From assembly GCF_016618195.1 (NCBI RefSeq), contig NZ_CP067099.1:3038001-3102000 (forward strand): a stretch of 64,000 nucleotides of DNA, read 5' to 3'. Within the stretch, counting starts at the first letter, position 1, and every line of letters begins with the position of its first letter. Both the position numbers and the translations under genes were made by a program. The notes beneath the pieces are model-generated. The model saw nothing but the letters and a program-made list of their open reading frames with translations. It was not told where the DNA came from and did not search any database. Origin of the DNA: Providencia manganoxydans (GTDB lineage: Bacteria > Pseudomonadota > Gammaproteobacteria > Enterobacterales > Enterobacteriaceae). This document shows positions 49,382 to 57,360 of this stretch, one piece after another.

Positions 49382-52300
49382 TTAATTACCTTTGATTGTT
49401 CTTGATAAAGCAGATGCAGGATTGCGTAATAGTGTATTAACGCCATTCTCTATCATCTGTTGGAATTCACGCTTTACTGCGTTTGTGTTCATTTGATTTG
49501 ACTGCGATTGCTGAATTTGCCCGCTATGATCTAGCTTTATATCACCCATATTAATAACAACCTTTGAACTTCCGTTAATTTCAGCAGTGTTATTCACATT
49601 AGAATTATTAGTAGTGTTATTGGTTTGGCTTGTTGGTCGGATGTATTTCAGCGCATAGGCGTCTGTGCTTAATTGATAATTTGGCATCTCCCCTGTATTC
49701 ATTAAATCGTACAGGTTTTCCTTCCCTATGTTATTAGTTGCTTCTCTATTGAAAACGAACTCATCCTTATGCACTATACCAGCTGGATCATATTTACCTC
49801 CTCTACCTGTATAACCACCTGAACTGAATAACCCTAAACCTTTAATTCCAGCATCAAATGCGCCCTTTGAATTACCGCCACCAATAGGGAATATTCCTGA
49901 TACAGCATTAGTAATCTGTGCCTGTATAGCAATTCGGAACAAGTCTTTAATGATGGATTTAGATAAATCGCCGAAGGAATCAACGATTGCTTCAAACGCA
50001 TTCTTAGAACTAGTCACTAAATTCGTTAAAGCATCTGCTGAACCCTCTGTAATATTTTGCAGTGAGTTTGTAATAAAGCCTTCTGCTTGCTGGCTGTAAT
50101 TCCGTGCGTTATCCATATAATTCTGCAAGGCCGTGTCAACGCCTAATGTCCAGTTGCCACGCATCACATCTTGCTTACCGTGATAATCTTCAAGCATTAC
50201 TAAGCGCTTCTGTAACTCATCAGAAATGAATTGCGTTTCCTTCTTGTACATTTCCTCAGTCATGCCTGTGGATTTGTCTTGGAATTGCTTCTGTAGGTCA
50301 GCTTGTTTGCGCTGGAACTCGTTTTGAACTTGGAATCTAGCTTGTAGTCTGCCTTGCTCTAAGTTTCCTTTACCCGCCATTGCTAAGGTCTGGTTGTACT
50401 GTTCCTGAACTAGAATTGACTCTTCCGCTATTTGCTTATGGAATGCGGCGATTTTAACTTCAAGTTCCTTATTCTTTATGTACCGCTCAAGTTGAATGTT
50501 GCGGTCATACTCGGCCTGTATGAGTTCTTTATTCGCAAGTAATGATTTCTGGTCTGCGGTTAGCTTACCTTTAGCTCGGTCTTCCTCCATTCTTTTAATT
50601 TTATCTAAGAATGCCGCTTTAGCTTGTTCCTGAGAGCCAATATCTTTACCGAGTTCTTTTTGTAGCAGTAGTGCTATTTGTTGTTCTTTCAGCGTTTCTA
50701 GCAGCTTCTGAGCTGCTGATTCGGTTTGAGTGGTTGCTCTGCCTAGTCCTCTTTGCCTTTCGATATTGTCATACTCAATACCTGCAAGTTCCCGCGCCTT
50801 CTTAATGCCACCCTCATTTGCACCAGCCCTTTTCACTGCCTGTTCAGCTGCTAATTGCGCTCTTGCCCTACCTGCAACTTTTGATAGCTCAACCTGTTGT
50901 TTCATTCCCTCAATCAGTTTATTTGCATCTTCACCACCGTAATTTAATAGTAAAGATTGTGCATTAAACTGCTTCATCGCGTTTGTGGTAATGCCAAGTC
51001 TTTGAGCGAGGAATAATTGAGTATCCGAAAGTATTTTAACTTTTGGCTCAAGTGATTCCATGGCATCTTGCTGCTGGCGAGCTGCTTGCATTTGCTCAAC
51101 AGTTTTAAGAGATAGAAATGAATTAACTTTACCAAGTGAATCTTCTGAATAACCAAGTTTGGTATTAATTGAATCTAACTCAGCTCTTTTTAAAGTAAGT
51201 TGCTCTGTTAAATCCCTTTCCTTTTCCAGCCCCCTGTCCTTTGCAGCATCACTCCTCGCACCAGGAGTCATCATTTTTTGCGCTGCCAATTCCTCATTCA
51301 ATGATTTGATTTTTTCTTTAGCGTCTAAAGCGTCTTCTTTTAGTTGGCGTATGTTTTGGGTAAGTTTTACTTTGGCGGCTTCTGATTGCACCTTATTTAA
51401 TTTATCTAAGTTGGATATTAAATCTGGAATTTCACCACTAAACTCTCGAGCTTTTTCTTTTGCTTCCTGCATTTGGCTCCATAGATAATATATTCCACCA
51501 CCTGCTATCATCGCTGCACCTAATGGTCCACCAATTAAATTTAATGAACTTTTAAGGAGATTGTTTGCAATATTGGCTTTACTTTTAGCTACTATTAGTT
51601 CATTGGTTGCTAATGTTTCCGCTTTAGTTGCTGCTGTCAGTACTGCCGTTTGATTTGCTAACTGAGTTTTTAGTGAAATACGCTGAACTTCTGTAGCTGC
51701 TGCTACTTGCTGCGCTTTTGTTGATTCAACAGCTGCTAAGGCCGCTGCTTTTTCATTTTGAGCCTGAATTAGCGTTGCTCTTGCAGTATTAACTTTATCT
51801 ACAGCTAGCTTTCTATTAGCTATAGCGTTATCAGCTAGTTTTCTTGTGTTGTCATAAATACTTGTTGATAAATTGCCAACATAACGAGCTGCACCAATCC
51901 CAACCAATGCAGTTAATGTTGTCGCAACTTCACCAAAGTTATCGCTCACTGTGGCTAAACCTGCTGATAATGAACGGGTAATGCCTAAACTTTGGTTCAT
52001 TTCTCCGTAATATGCTTTGATTGAGTTTGTTACTCGTGTAAAGCCATCGGCAACTGTATTATCCATCGAATCAGCTAGCGCATTGTTCGCATCTTTTGCA
52101 GCCATAACAGCATCTGCGAATAGCTTGAATGATATCTTACCTTCTGCGGCTAGCTTTTTAACCTCCATTTCAGTAACTTTAATACCGCCATTTTGGCGCT
52201 CTAACTCCTTGGCTATGTCACCTAACAATGTGGGTGTCGCATTCATAATGGAGTTCCAATTTTCGCCAGCGACTTTACCCGCAACCATCGATTTATTAAG

Positions 52301-52786
52301 CGCGTTCTGCATCGATAAAACTTCATTAGCACTTGATGCGTTAGCTGTCATTGAAGATGATAACGATTCGATATAATCAATAGTCTGTGCTGTGTTATAG
52401 CCTAGTTCTTGCATCGATGTTGCCGCGCCGATATACAGCAACTGGCTATCTTCAATGTTCTTACCATTACGATTACTTATAACCAATAGTCGCTCTTGGA
52501 TATCAGCATAGTTTTTAATATCTCCCTCAACTGACTTAAGGGTATTCTTCATTCGAGCGCCAATTTGCCCCCAATCATCTGCAATCTTAATTACTGATGC
52601 GATAGACATTGCACCTGCCGCTGTGGATGCAAGGCGTTTAAATGAAAAGCTCAAGCCATCTGCTGAATCTGTCGCTTTTTCACCTTGTGCAGTTAACCGC
52701 TCCAATGATGAGGCCAGAGTATCTGAGTTCTGTTTAGCTTTCGTACTATCTAATATGATCGCAAGGCGCGATGTTTGTTCTGCCAT
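49382..52786 (-). CDS. Phage tail tape measure protein H
   Basis: 1134 residues. Sets tail length and is ejected with DNA. Seen: conserved N-terminal domain with lambda-like features (LERLTAQGEKATDSADGLSF, then MGQIGARMKN-like WGQIGARMKNTLKS), the family motif VAGENWNSIMNATPTLLGDI, hydrophobic segments around residues 420–440, long helical coiled regions rich in Gln/Lys/Ala, and a C-terminal domain with LFSSGGYTGRGGKYDPAGIV and HKDEFVFNREAT, a common tape-measure end. In lambda the G/T genes come directly before H; here an 8-kb cassette intervenes. Confidence 0.93.
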   Translation of the reverse strand: MAEQTSRLAIILDSTKAKQNSDTLASSLERLTAQGEKATDSADGLSFSFKRLASTAAGAMSIASVIKIADDWGQIGARMKNTLKSVEGDIKNYADIQERLLVISNRNGKNIEDSQLLYIGAATSMQELGYNTAQTIDYIESLSSSMTANASSANEVLSMQNALNKSMVAGKVAGENWNSIMNATPTLLGDIAKELERQNGGIKVTEMEVKKLAAEGKISFKLFADAVMAAKDANNALADSMDNTVADGFTRVTNSIKAYYGEMNQSLGITRSLSAGLATVSDNFGEVATTLTALVGIGAARYVGNLSTSIYDNTRKLADNAIANRKLAVDKVNTARATLIQAQNEKAAALAAVESTKAQQVAAATEVQRISLKTQLANQTAVLTAATKAETLATNELIVAKSKANIANNLLKSSLNLIGGPLGAAMIAGGGIYYLWSQMQEAKEKAREFSGEIPDLISNLDKLNKVQSEAAKVKLTQNIRQLKEDALDAKEKIKSLNEELAAQKMMTPGARSDAAKDRGLEKERDLTEQLTLKRAELDSINTKLGYSEDSLGKVNSFLSLKTVEQMQAARQQQDAMESLEPKVKILSDTQLFLAQRLGITTNAMKQFNAQSLLLNYGGEDANKLIEGMKQQVELSKVAGRARAQLAAEQAVKRAGANEGGIKKARELAGIEYDNIERQRGLGRATTQTESAAQKLLETLKEQQIALLLQKELGKDIGSQEQAKAAFLDKIKRMEEDRAKGKLTADQKSLLANKELIQAEYDRNIQLERYIKNKELEVKIAAFHKQIAEESILVQEQYNQTLAMAGKGNLEQGRLQARFQVQNEFQRKQADLQKQFQDKSTGMTEEMYKKETQFISDELQKRLVMLEDYHGKQDVMRGNWTLGVDTALQNYMDNARNYSQQAEGFITNSLQNITEGSADALTNLVTSSKNAFEAIVDSFGDLSKSIIKDLFRIAIQAQITNAVSGIFPIGGGNSKGAFDAGIKGLGLFSSGGYTGRGGKYDPAGIVHKDEFVFNREATNNIGKENLYDLMNTGEMPNYQLSTDAYALKYIRPTSQTNNTTNNSNVNNTAEINGSSKVVINMGDIKLDHSGQIQQSQSNQMNTNAVKREFQQMIENGVNTLLRNPASALSRTIKGN

Positions 52787-52800
52787 TTCTTATCTCCTAA

Positions 52801-52829
52801 AAAGCAAAAACCCCGCCGAGTGGCAGGGT
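52801..52829 (-). terminator. Terminator just upstream of tape measure H
   Basis: Minus strand AACCCTGCCACTCGGCGGGG followed by TTTTTGCTTTTT. Separates the cassette genes from H, 15 bp before the H start codon. Confidence 0.8.
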
Positions 52830-52859
52830 TATGATTATTGTCTTAACGCTTAAACTTTA

Positions 52860-53243
52860 TTATTTACAATTGCTAAATTCTTGCATCCACTTACCAGTTA
52901 CCATTACAAAGGCTTCATTTGTACTATTTAAAAACACCTCCGAGACATCTTGGCTATCGTATATTAGATCACCTTTTTTTAAGTGTTTAACTTCAGCATC
53001 ACTTTGCACTTCTTTCATAATGTTACTTTTATATCCATCTTTCCCTAGCGATGGAATGGTCATCACATTGTCATTGAGAACAATTTTTGCTGTGGTTGTG
53101 CCTTTAGGAAAGCTTTTTGCCCCCTTCATACTAAGCGCCATATCATTCAGTTCGGAGTTAATATCACAAGTATAAGTTGTGCCTTTTTCACCGCAGCCAG
53201 CCAGCAAGGCGATGGCAGCGCATATAATTAATAGCTTCTTCAT
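52860..53243 (-). CDS. Small phage-encoded lipoprotein
   Basis: 127 residues from ATG 53,243 (MKKLLIICAAIALLAGCGEK); a GTG four codons upstream is less likely. Clear signal peptide with lipobox LAGC, so exported and lipid-anchored. The mature part has several Lys/Asp-rich segments and a second conserved-looking Cys near the end (EFSNCK). No enzyme motif. Moron position between antirepressor genes and H. Superinfection exclusion or envelope modification is possible, but this is inference only. Confidence 0.7.
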   Translation of the reverse strand: MKKLLIICAAIALLAGCGEKGTTYTCDINSELNDMALSMKGAKSFPKGTTTAKIVLNDNVMTIPSLGKDGYKSNIMKEVQSDAEVKHLKKGDLIYDSQDVSEVFLNSTNEAFVMVTGKWMQEFSNCK

Positions 53244-53379
53244 CCCATCCCTCACATCAACTTAGCCGAGCCTTTAAGCCCAATTAGCATAGCTTATCCC
53301 GTATATGAGACAATTGAATACAAAACCCTACCAGTGGATAGGGGTGTCATTTTAGTTAATAGAAAAATTTTCTTTTATG

Positions 53380-54537
53380 TTACAGTGAACTTTTGTTCAT
53401 ATTTTCAATTTCATTAAAACATTCTTTTTCGTTATCAAATGAGTACTGTAAAAATAAATACCCTTCTGTTCTACCTTCGCCTCTAGCTTGCAATATTATT
53501 GATGATAGATTAACTTTTTTCATTTCTTCGCTAGGCTTAGCCCATTCTGAAGCCAAGATCCTTTCTTTTAGTGCTAGCGCCGTCATCCATTCTTGAGGCT
53601 GTTTCCATATTGAACCAGGTAGTAATTTATCTATTTTATTATTCTTACCATATAAGGAAACAAGTGATTCATTTAAAGAATCAAATTCATCACGAATAGG
53701 GACGCCGTAACTATTGTTTTTACTTGGTTTTCCTATTGCTCTTATTTGACACAGCCCTACCGTTGGAGAAACTACAAGTCCAAATGTATCAAAACTTGGG
53801 TTCCTTTTTGGCGTGTTTTTGATTATGTATAAGTTAGGACTATCTTCAATGGGGTCTAATTTTTCACCTGTCATATCCTCAATATTTTGTTTTGTTAACC
53901 CCATTTTTAGACCGAGGGGACCACTTTCCGGAGGAAGTAGTGGCTCATCGATTTTTGTAGCGTCTACTTGTTCTGTGTTTTTATCGTCATCATTTTGTTG
54001 TTTCAATGTATCTTTATTATTTGTAGCCCTTGGTGCGTATGGGTCACTTATACCATACTTAGCTGAAAGATACTTTTGTTGCAACATCGCTACTGTTTGT
54101 TCTTGTGTTGCAATGCTAGCTAACTTCATTGACAGGACAAGACCACCTGTATAATTTGCAGCTTCTTTTCTTCCTGCCTCAATTTCTTTCTCGATATTAA
54201 TAATTTCATCTTCTAGCTGCTTTGCTAATTCTGGATTTTCTCGTGCGCCTTCAATAACAATGTCTATCTTAGCTCCTGACTCTATCGCATTAATACGCTG
54301 TTGAAGTAAGGCTTTATTTGTTTCTAAAACTTCAGCTCGTGTTTGAATTAAGGACTTAATCAGCCCACCTGTATATTTCTCTTGGTCTAACTTTGCACTT
54401 GATATGCTTTTCTCTGTTGCTGCTAATTCAGACTTTAAGTTGTTAACTTGTTCAATTTCTAATGGACTTAATTCTTTTTGCCCACAACCAACAACAATAA
54501 ATGCGCCAATGACAACCGCCAGTAAAGTCTTCTTCAT
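53380..54537 (-). CDS. Phage-encoded lipoprotein with duplicated coiled-coil/YTGGL motif
   Basis: 385 residues. Signal peptide with lipobox VVGC at about residues 15–18. N-terminal half contains two related coiled-coil units, each with YTGGL: KLDQEKYTGGLIKSLIQTRA and RKEAANYTGGLVLSMKLAS, each followed by a helix ending LLQQ/MLQQ. The C-terminal half (from about 200, ESGPLGLKMGLTKQNIEDMT) looks like a globular domain found in chromosomal hypothetical proteins. Its start site GGGATG-AAG is very like that of the neighbouring lipoprotein gene. Likely periplasmic. Function unknown. Confidence 0.7.
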   Translation of the reverse strand: MKKTLLAVVIGAFIVVGCGQKELSPLEIEQVNNLKSELAATEKSISSAKLDQEKYTGGLIKSLIQTRAEVLETNKALLQQRINAIESGAKIDIVIEGARENPELAKQLEDEIINIEKEIEAGRKEAANYTGGLVLSMKLASIATQEQTVAMLQQKYLSAKYGISDPYAPRATNNKDTLKQQNDDDKNTEQVDATKIDEPLLPPESGPLGLKMGLTKQNIEDMTGEKLDPIEDSPNLYIIKNTPKRNPSFDTFGLVVSPTVGLCQIRAIGKPSKNNSYGVPIRDEFDSLNESLVSLYGKNNKIDKLLPGSIWKQPQEWMTALALKERILASEWAKPSEEMKKVNLSSIILQARGEGRTEGYLFLQYSFDNEKECFNEIENMNKSSL

Positions 54538-54600
54538 CCCATCACCTATTTGTATTATTAATTTCCCTTATGATAGCCCGAAGGTGGTACAAAACAAAGC

Positions 54601-54622
54601 AAAAGACCTCAATCAAGAGGCG
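54601..54622 (-). terminator. Terminator-like hairpin upstream of lipoprotein gene
   Basis: Minus strand CCTCTTGATTGAGG followed by TCTTTTGCTTTG. Modest stem and T-rich tail. Second of two hairpins after the antirepressor operon. Confidence 0.6.
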
Positions 54623-54643
54623 CAATGTGTGATCTGGATTACA

Positions 54644-54659
54644 AGCCCGTCCTTGGGCT
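54644..54659 (-). terminator. Hairpin closing the antirepressor operon
   Basis: On the minus strand AGCCCAAGGACGGGCT, 5-bp stem AGCCC/GGGCT. An identical 16-mer stands at 58,144 on the plus strand, at the end of the divergent operon. Confidence 0.5.
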
Positions 54660-54668
54660 ATGTGTGGG

Positions 54669-55424
54669 TTAGGCTACTTCTTTTCCGTGAATGATATGGC
54701 GTAATGCACTAATGCCATTATCGTTATAGCGGAATGCTTCAACCTGCTTTGATGAGTGAGCCGACTTATCTAAGAAGAACTTTCCGAACTCATCAGTTTT
54801 CAATCCGTTCTTGTTAGCAATGCGTCCAATTTTATTGGCTGATACTTCTAGCATTTCTCCTACTTCACCAGCGGAGTAATATTTTTGCTCAAGCGCTGGC
54901 AGTGGGACAGCTTCAAAGCCTACAATCGGATTAACAATATTAGCTGCCGCACACTGTTTGGCTTCGTTGCTTAGGTTCGGCATCAGGTCAAATAGGTTTG
55001 TAATTGCATCAACCGACATTTTCAGCGTTCTGGCTTGGCGATATTCGGGTAGGCCAGATTGGCTTTTCTTGATTGAGTAGCTACCAGTCTCCATAATTTC
55101 AGGTAAAACTTGTTCACACACCCAATCTTGAACATTTTCCGCTGAAGGTAGCTTGCTACGCATAATCAAACGGAACATATCAGCTTGACCTGCGAGGATT
55201 ACACCACGCGGATTATCAAAACCTAATTCTCGCGATTCGCGATAATTAAGACTAATCAGTGACTTGCAATGCTTCTTTAGTGCGTCTGACGGGTTTGAGT
55301 ATCCTAACGATACCGCCAACTCAATAGCCAGAAACACAGGTTTGCCTTTGTATTTCAAACCTGAAACGGTCACTAATTGCTCATTACTTGACTTATAGTT
55401 AAAAACTCGAATACTATTACTCAT
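54669..55424 (-). CDS. BRO-N family phage antirepressor
   Basis: 251 residues. Seen: BRO-N/AntB DNA-binding domain in the first 115 residues (LVTVSGLKYKGKPVFLAIEL, then LGYSNPSDALKKHCK, then VLPEIMETGSY), the usual antirepressor hallmark, and a C-terminal winged-helix-like domain (YYSAGEVGEMLEVSANKIGR, then KNGLKTDEFGKFF). Follows a second BRO-type gene by 63 bp in the same direction. Such proteins inactivate or displace phage repressors. Confidence 0.82.
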   Translation of the reverse strand: MSNSIRVFNYKSSNEQLVTVSGLKYKGKPVFLAIELAVSLGYSNPSDALKKHCKSLISLNYRESRELGFDNPRGVILAGQADMFRLIMRSKLPSAENVQDWVCEQVLPEIMETGSYSIKKSQSGLPEYRQARTLKMSVDAITNLFDLMPNLSNEAKQCAAANIVNPIVGFEAVPLPALEQKYYSAGEVGEMLEVSANKIGRIANKNGLKTDEFGKFFLDKSAHSSKQVEAFRYNDNGISALRHIIHGKEVA

Positions 55425-55487
55425 AAATATACGTCCTATATTTTAGTTTAAGATGAGCCAACAGTTGCACCTGCTGGCTTTTCTGCT

Positions 55488-56216
55488 TTAATGACACCCG
55501 ATATTTCTTTTTTTGTTTCCACTAATCATCACTCCTTTGTCTTTACCTTCAAAGACTACGTTTGCACCTCCTAGTCTTGAGCCAGTATCAAAGCAATCTT
55601 TCAATCGATGTAGCATTTTCTTTGTGTCCACAAACAGCTCTTCAATTTGTACTGCTTGTTTGGCACTGTTGTGTAATGCATGAATACGAACTTTTGCACC
55701 AGTAACATCAAAGCCATCACGCTCTAGTTGCTCAATCAGATCAAGCTCTGGCGCAGGGTTTTTGTTGTCAATCAGACTGCTAGGTGTTAGCCATGCGTTA
55801 TCAAACTTACGGTTATGAACATCAGCTGATTCAATTGGGTAATGATAATTAAATACTGGTGAATGATTACCTAACTCAACCTCGCGATCTAAAATATCCA
55901 ATACCCATTTACGAAACTGCTTTGCTACTGGAGTATTAGAAAACATTGCGATCAGATGAGCACCACGTAAAGAAAAAACTCTAACCATTACATCAACTTC
56001 ACCAGTTTTCCTAACCAACGTCATTTTGACGGTGGTTGTCATTGACTCTGTAAACTCGTCAGAATTTCGTGAGTAAATCTTGCTAATATTATCTGTTCGA
56101 CTATATCCAAGAGCTTGAGCTAATTGAGTTGAAGTAAACCAAGTCAGTCCATCATGACAAACTGGTTCAAATGTAATCTTCTGGAAAGTTAAGTCTGTTT
56201 TGGTTACAATGTTCAT
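55488..56216 (-). CDS. BRO-N family phage antirepressor (Ant-like)
   Basis: 242 residues. N-terminal BRO-N domain (LTWFTSTQLAQALGYSRTDN, VFSLRGAHLIAMFSNTPVAK, QFRKWVLDILDRE), then a helical C-terminal part resembling P22 antirepressor-type C-termini. Start ATG 56,216 is 10 bp after a strong GGAGG; a 3-codon mini-ORF (ATG ACA TGA) lies in between and its stop overlaps the ATG. Preceded by an Arc-like repressor gene and covered at its 5' end by a predicted antisense RNA. The last residues follow a 7-A run where frame may be unstable. Confidence 0.82.
   Translation of the reverse strand: MNIVTKTDLTFQKITFEPVCHDGLTWFTSTQLAQALGYSRTDNISKIYSRNSDEFTESMTTTVKMTLVRKTGEVDVMVRVFSLRGAHLIAMFSNTPVAKQFRKWVLDILDREVELGNHSPVFNYHYPIESADVHNRKFDNAWLTPSSLIDNKNPAPELDLIEQLERDGFDVTGAKVRIHALHNSAKQAVQIEELFVDTKKMLHRLKDCFDTGSRLGGANVVFEGKDKGVMISGNKKRNIGCH
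56182..56210 (+). promoter_or_regulatory. Predicted antisense (sar-like) promoter
   Basis: -35 TGGAAA (56,182–56,187), 17-bp spacer, -10 TACAAT (56,205–56,210). Reads against the antirepressor gene, starting within its first codons, with start near 56,217. Boxes match consensus 4/6 and 5/6. Confidence 0.5.
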
Positions 56217-56285
56217 GTCATTTATTCCTCCGTTAAGGTGTAACTGACAACTGGCCTCAATTGTTCGCGCAATTGGGGCTTTTTA
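56217..56285 (+). ncRNA. Predicted ~69-nt antisense RNA (Sar-like)
   Basis: From the predicted promoter start to the terminator is about 69 nt. The RNA would be complementary to the antirepressor's Shine-Dalgarno (56,227–56,231) and leader, in the gap between the Arc-like gene and the antirepressor. P22 sar RNA has the same position (arc–ant gap), orientation and length (68–69 nt). This is a prediction from sequence signals and P22 analogy; no conserved primary sequence is claimed. Confidence 0.5.
56252..56285 (+). terminator. Terminator of predicted antisense RNA
   Basis: GCCTCAATTG, loop TTCGCG, CAATTGGGGC then TTTTTATT on the plus strand. Strong stem with a G-T pair and a stable loop. No annotated plus-strand gene precedes it, which is why it suggests an antisense transcript. 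Confidence 0.8.
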
Positions 56286-56456
56286 TTGAATAATGCTTTC
56301 ACCTTTCTGTTCCTTGTCGATCACTCTATCCATAATAGTATCAAGCATACCCTGTATAGAACGATGCGTTCTCGCAGCGTAATTTTCTAAAAATTCAGCC
56401 ACCTCAGGGCGTAGGCGATAACTAATCTGCTTGCTCTTAACTGTATTTTGCTTCAT
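56283..56456 (-). CDS. Arc-like ribbon-helix-helix repressor
   Basis: 57 residues. ATG 56,456, stop at 56,283. Composition is ribbon-helix-helix: a short beta-strand region (KQISYRLRPEVAEFLENYAA) followed by helices (RTHRSIQGMLDTIMDRVID) and a charged tail. Arc/Mnt-class repressors bind operators as dimers through the first strand. It is the first gene of the minus-strand arm, upstream of the antirepressors and divergent from the XRE/S24 repressor, matching arc in P22 immI. Likely represses its own operon. Confidence 0.8.
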   Translation of the reverse strand: MKQNTVKSKQISYRLRPEVAEFLENYAARTHRSIQGMLDTIMDRVIDKEQKGESIIQ

Positions 56457-56558
56457 TATTCACTCCATTATGTGTTTTTGAATTTTACATTACTCATTGA
56501 TGTGTTTTAATCATACTCAATAATTAAATGGAGTCAATGAGTTTTTAAAGGCTCAATT
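56457..56558. promoter_or_regulatory. Divergent operator/promoter region of the immunity module
   Basis: 102 bp between the Arc-like gene and the XRE/S24 repressor, AT-rich. Seen: 9-bp inverted pair ACTCATTGA (56,492–56,500) and TCAATGAGT (56,534–56,542); a second inverted pair ACTCCATT (56,462–56,469) and AATGGAGT (56,527–56,534); and direct repeats ATGTGTTTT at 56,470 and 56,500. These are the likely operators for one or both repressors. Confidence 0.6.
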
Positions 56559-57359
56559 ATGAATTTTGATGAATCATTTCCACGCCGTGTATCTATGGCT
56601 AGAAATGCCATAGGATTAACGCAATCTGAGTTGGCAAAAAAAGTTGGTATTGTTCCTAGGCAAATCGCGGCTTATGAGGGCGGAGAAGCTAGGCCTCGCA
56701 TCAATGCACTGCATAATTTAGCGGCTGCTCTTGGTACTACTCCTGAATGGCTAACTTCTGGTATTGGAGATCCTCCAAACATAGCGCATGTTCGGTCTAC
56801 GATAACTTTACCGCTAATCCCTGTAATAACCTTTGTTCAAGCGGCCAATCTTTGGCGAGAAGATAGCATTGTTGGGTATGACTATATTCCAGCCCCAAGG
56901 CTTGCTTCAGAATCCGTATTTGCAGTTAAAGTTGAAGGTGATTCCATGCAATCAAGTTCAGGAATAAGCTTTCCTGATGGCAGCACTGTTATATTTGACC
57001 CAGATGCAGACCCCAATAATGGTGACTTTGTCTTATGTAAATTAAATGAAAGTGATGATGTAACTTTTAAGCAATTAATAATTGACCAAGGGAAACATTA
57101 CCTTCATCCATTGAATCCTAGATATATGAATATGCCTGTTAATAAAAATATATCAATTATGGGTGTCGCTATAGAACTAAGAAACGAACTATCGCATGAT
57201 GTAAGTTTCCTATCTAAAAGCGGAATGATATCAAGCCTCATGGAAAGCATTAGCGATACTCCAGTTGATATGAAAAATGAATTTTCACCTGAACATATTG
57301 CACAACGATTAGACAGAATAGAGTCTATGCTCAACAAACTGATAAATAAGGATGTTTAA
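56559..57359 (+). CDS. XRE-family phage repressor with S24 (LexA/CI-like) domain
   Basis: 266 residues. N-terminal helix-turn-helix (about 8–65: LTQSELAKKVGIVPRQIAAY), hinge, then an S24 self-cleaving protease domain with catalytic S129 (EGDSMQ) and K171 (VTFKQL). The expected self-cleavage dipeptide, Ala-Gly in CI-type repressors (HVQAGMF in lambda), reads Ala-Ala here (A95-A96, FVQAANLW). A 55–60-residue helical C-terminal extension follows the S24 fold. Divergent from the Arc-like gene; overlaps or abuts the zincin gene downstream. Confidence 0.88.
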   Translation: MNFDESFPRRVSMARNAIGLTQSELAKKVGIVPRQIAAYEGGEARPRINALHNLAAALGTTPEWLTSGIGDPPNIAHVRSTITLPLIPVITFVQAANLWREDSIVGYDYIPAPRLASESVFAVKVEGDSMQSSSGISFPDGSTVIFDPDADPNNGDFVLCKLNESDDVTFKQLIIDQGKHYLHPLNPRYMNMPVNKNISIMGVAIELRNELSHDVSFLSKSGMISSLMESISDTPVDMKNEFSPEHIAQRLDRIESMLNKLINKDV

Positions 57360-57360
57360 G

